NCBI GenBank assembly: GCA_013398275.1
Contig: VZSE01001853.1
Location: 794,501-858,500 of the forward strand
Source: Promerops cafer
Lineage: Eukaryota > Chordata > Aves > Passeriformes > Nectariniidae
DNA: 64,000 nt
Direction of reading: 5' to 3'
The translations under genes were made by a program, and so were the position numbers. This document shows, piece after piece, positions 63,931-64,000 of the stretch (positions within the stretch are counted from its first letter, which is position 1; every line of letters starts with the position of its first letter). The notes beneath the pieces were generated by a model. It was given only the letters and a program-made list of their open reading frames with translations, had not been told where the DNA came from and did not search any database.

Positions 63931-64000
63931 CAGCTAAAACAAATTGTAAAGATGCTCTCTGATTTGTCACACTGCCAATTAAACCTGGACTAGGGTAAAC

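Larger units (their letters stand above)
1..64000 (+). other. PIBF1: PIBF1 gene, internal part (nine exons and their introns)
   Basis: The window lies inside one vertebrate gene on the + strand. Nine exons with AG acceptors join in frame to give 386 residues that match my recollection of PIBF1 closely and in order, including the segments [65 protein letters not shown] and [10 protein letters not shown]. PIBF1 is a long coiled-coil protein of centrosomes and centriolar satellites needed for primary cilia; human mutations cause a Joubert-type ciliopathy, and shorter products have been described as a progesterone-induced immunomodulatory factor. The start codon, N-terminal exons, C-terminal exons and both UTRs are not in view. 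All frame joins were checked by codon phase, and no stop or frameshift interrupts them, so the gene looks functional. No second protein gene is seen on either strand. Confidence 0.93.
57151..64000 (+). other. PIBF1: PIBF1 intron, 5' part (6.9 kb visible)
   Basis: Starting from the GTAATT donor I find no segment resembling the remaining PIBF1 C-terminal exons, so this is intron to the right edge. It contains a CR1 3' end (60976-61091), a weak tyrosine-recombinase-like remnant (60650-60850) and a Tigger-like transposase remnant (about 63600-63930). The stretches 57.2-60.3 kb and 61.1-63.3 kb show nothing recognisable. Confidence 0.75.

Overview
The window looks like nuclear DNA from a bird. It is AT-rich, intron-dominated sequence with CR1 LINE fragments, avian-type endogenous-retrovirus LTR pieces and simple repeats. 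The LTR family looks like the kind common in neoavian genomes; the species cannot be named from the sequence. There are no bacterial-type operons, no tRNA or rRNA genes that I could see, and no CRISPR array.

The only gene I can support is the middle part of PIBF1 (progesterone immunomodulatory binding factor 1, a coiled-coil centriolar-satellite protein) on the + strand. Nine consecutive coding exons lie at 1478-1586, 4798-4979, 6741-6866, 10782-10880, 44242-44407, 47638-47788, 51790-51880, 55146-55248 and 57020-57150. They join in one open frame of 1158 nt (386 codons), and every splice phase agrees. By my recollection of the human protein this covers about residues 270-655 of about 757. The exons before 1478 and those after 57150 were not found and should lie outside the window.

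Layout: 1-10.9 kb holds four exons and an old minus-strand CR1 copy, with a minus-strand LTR fragment just after it. 10.9-44.2 kb is one 33.4-kb intron with an LTR at about 24.0-24.7 kb, a CR1 at about 34.9-35.3 kb, an ancient CR1 at about 42.8-43.1 kb and a long stretch (35.9-39.7 kb) with no recognisable transposon. 44.2-57.2 kb holds the other five exons, an LTR of the same family as the 24-kb copy but inverted, and two CR1 fragments. 57.2-64 kb is intron with a CR1 tail, a weak tyrosine-recombinase-like remnant and a decayed Tigger/pogo-like transposase remnant at the right edge.

Noteworthy points: the second PIBF1 intron has a GC rather than GT donor with an otherwise strong consensus; two inverted LTR copies flank the 166-nt exon; and a compact element at 42.57-42.61 kb can fold into two mutually exclusive hairpins. 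I found no convincing undescribed biological system.
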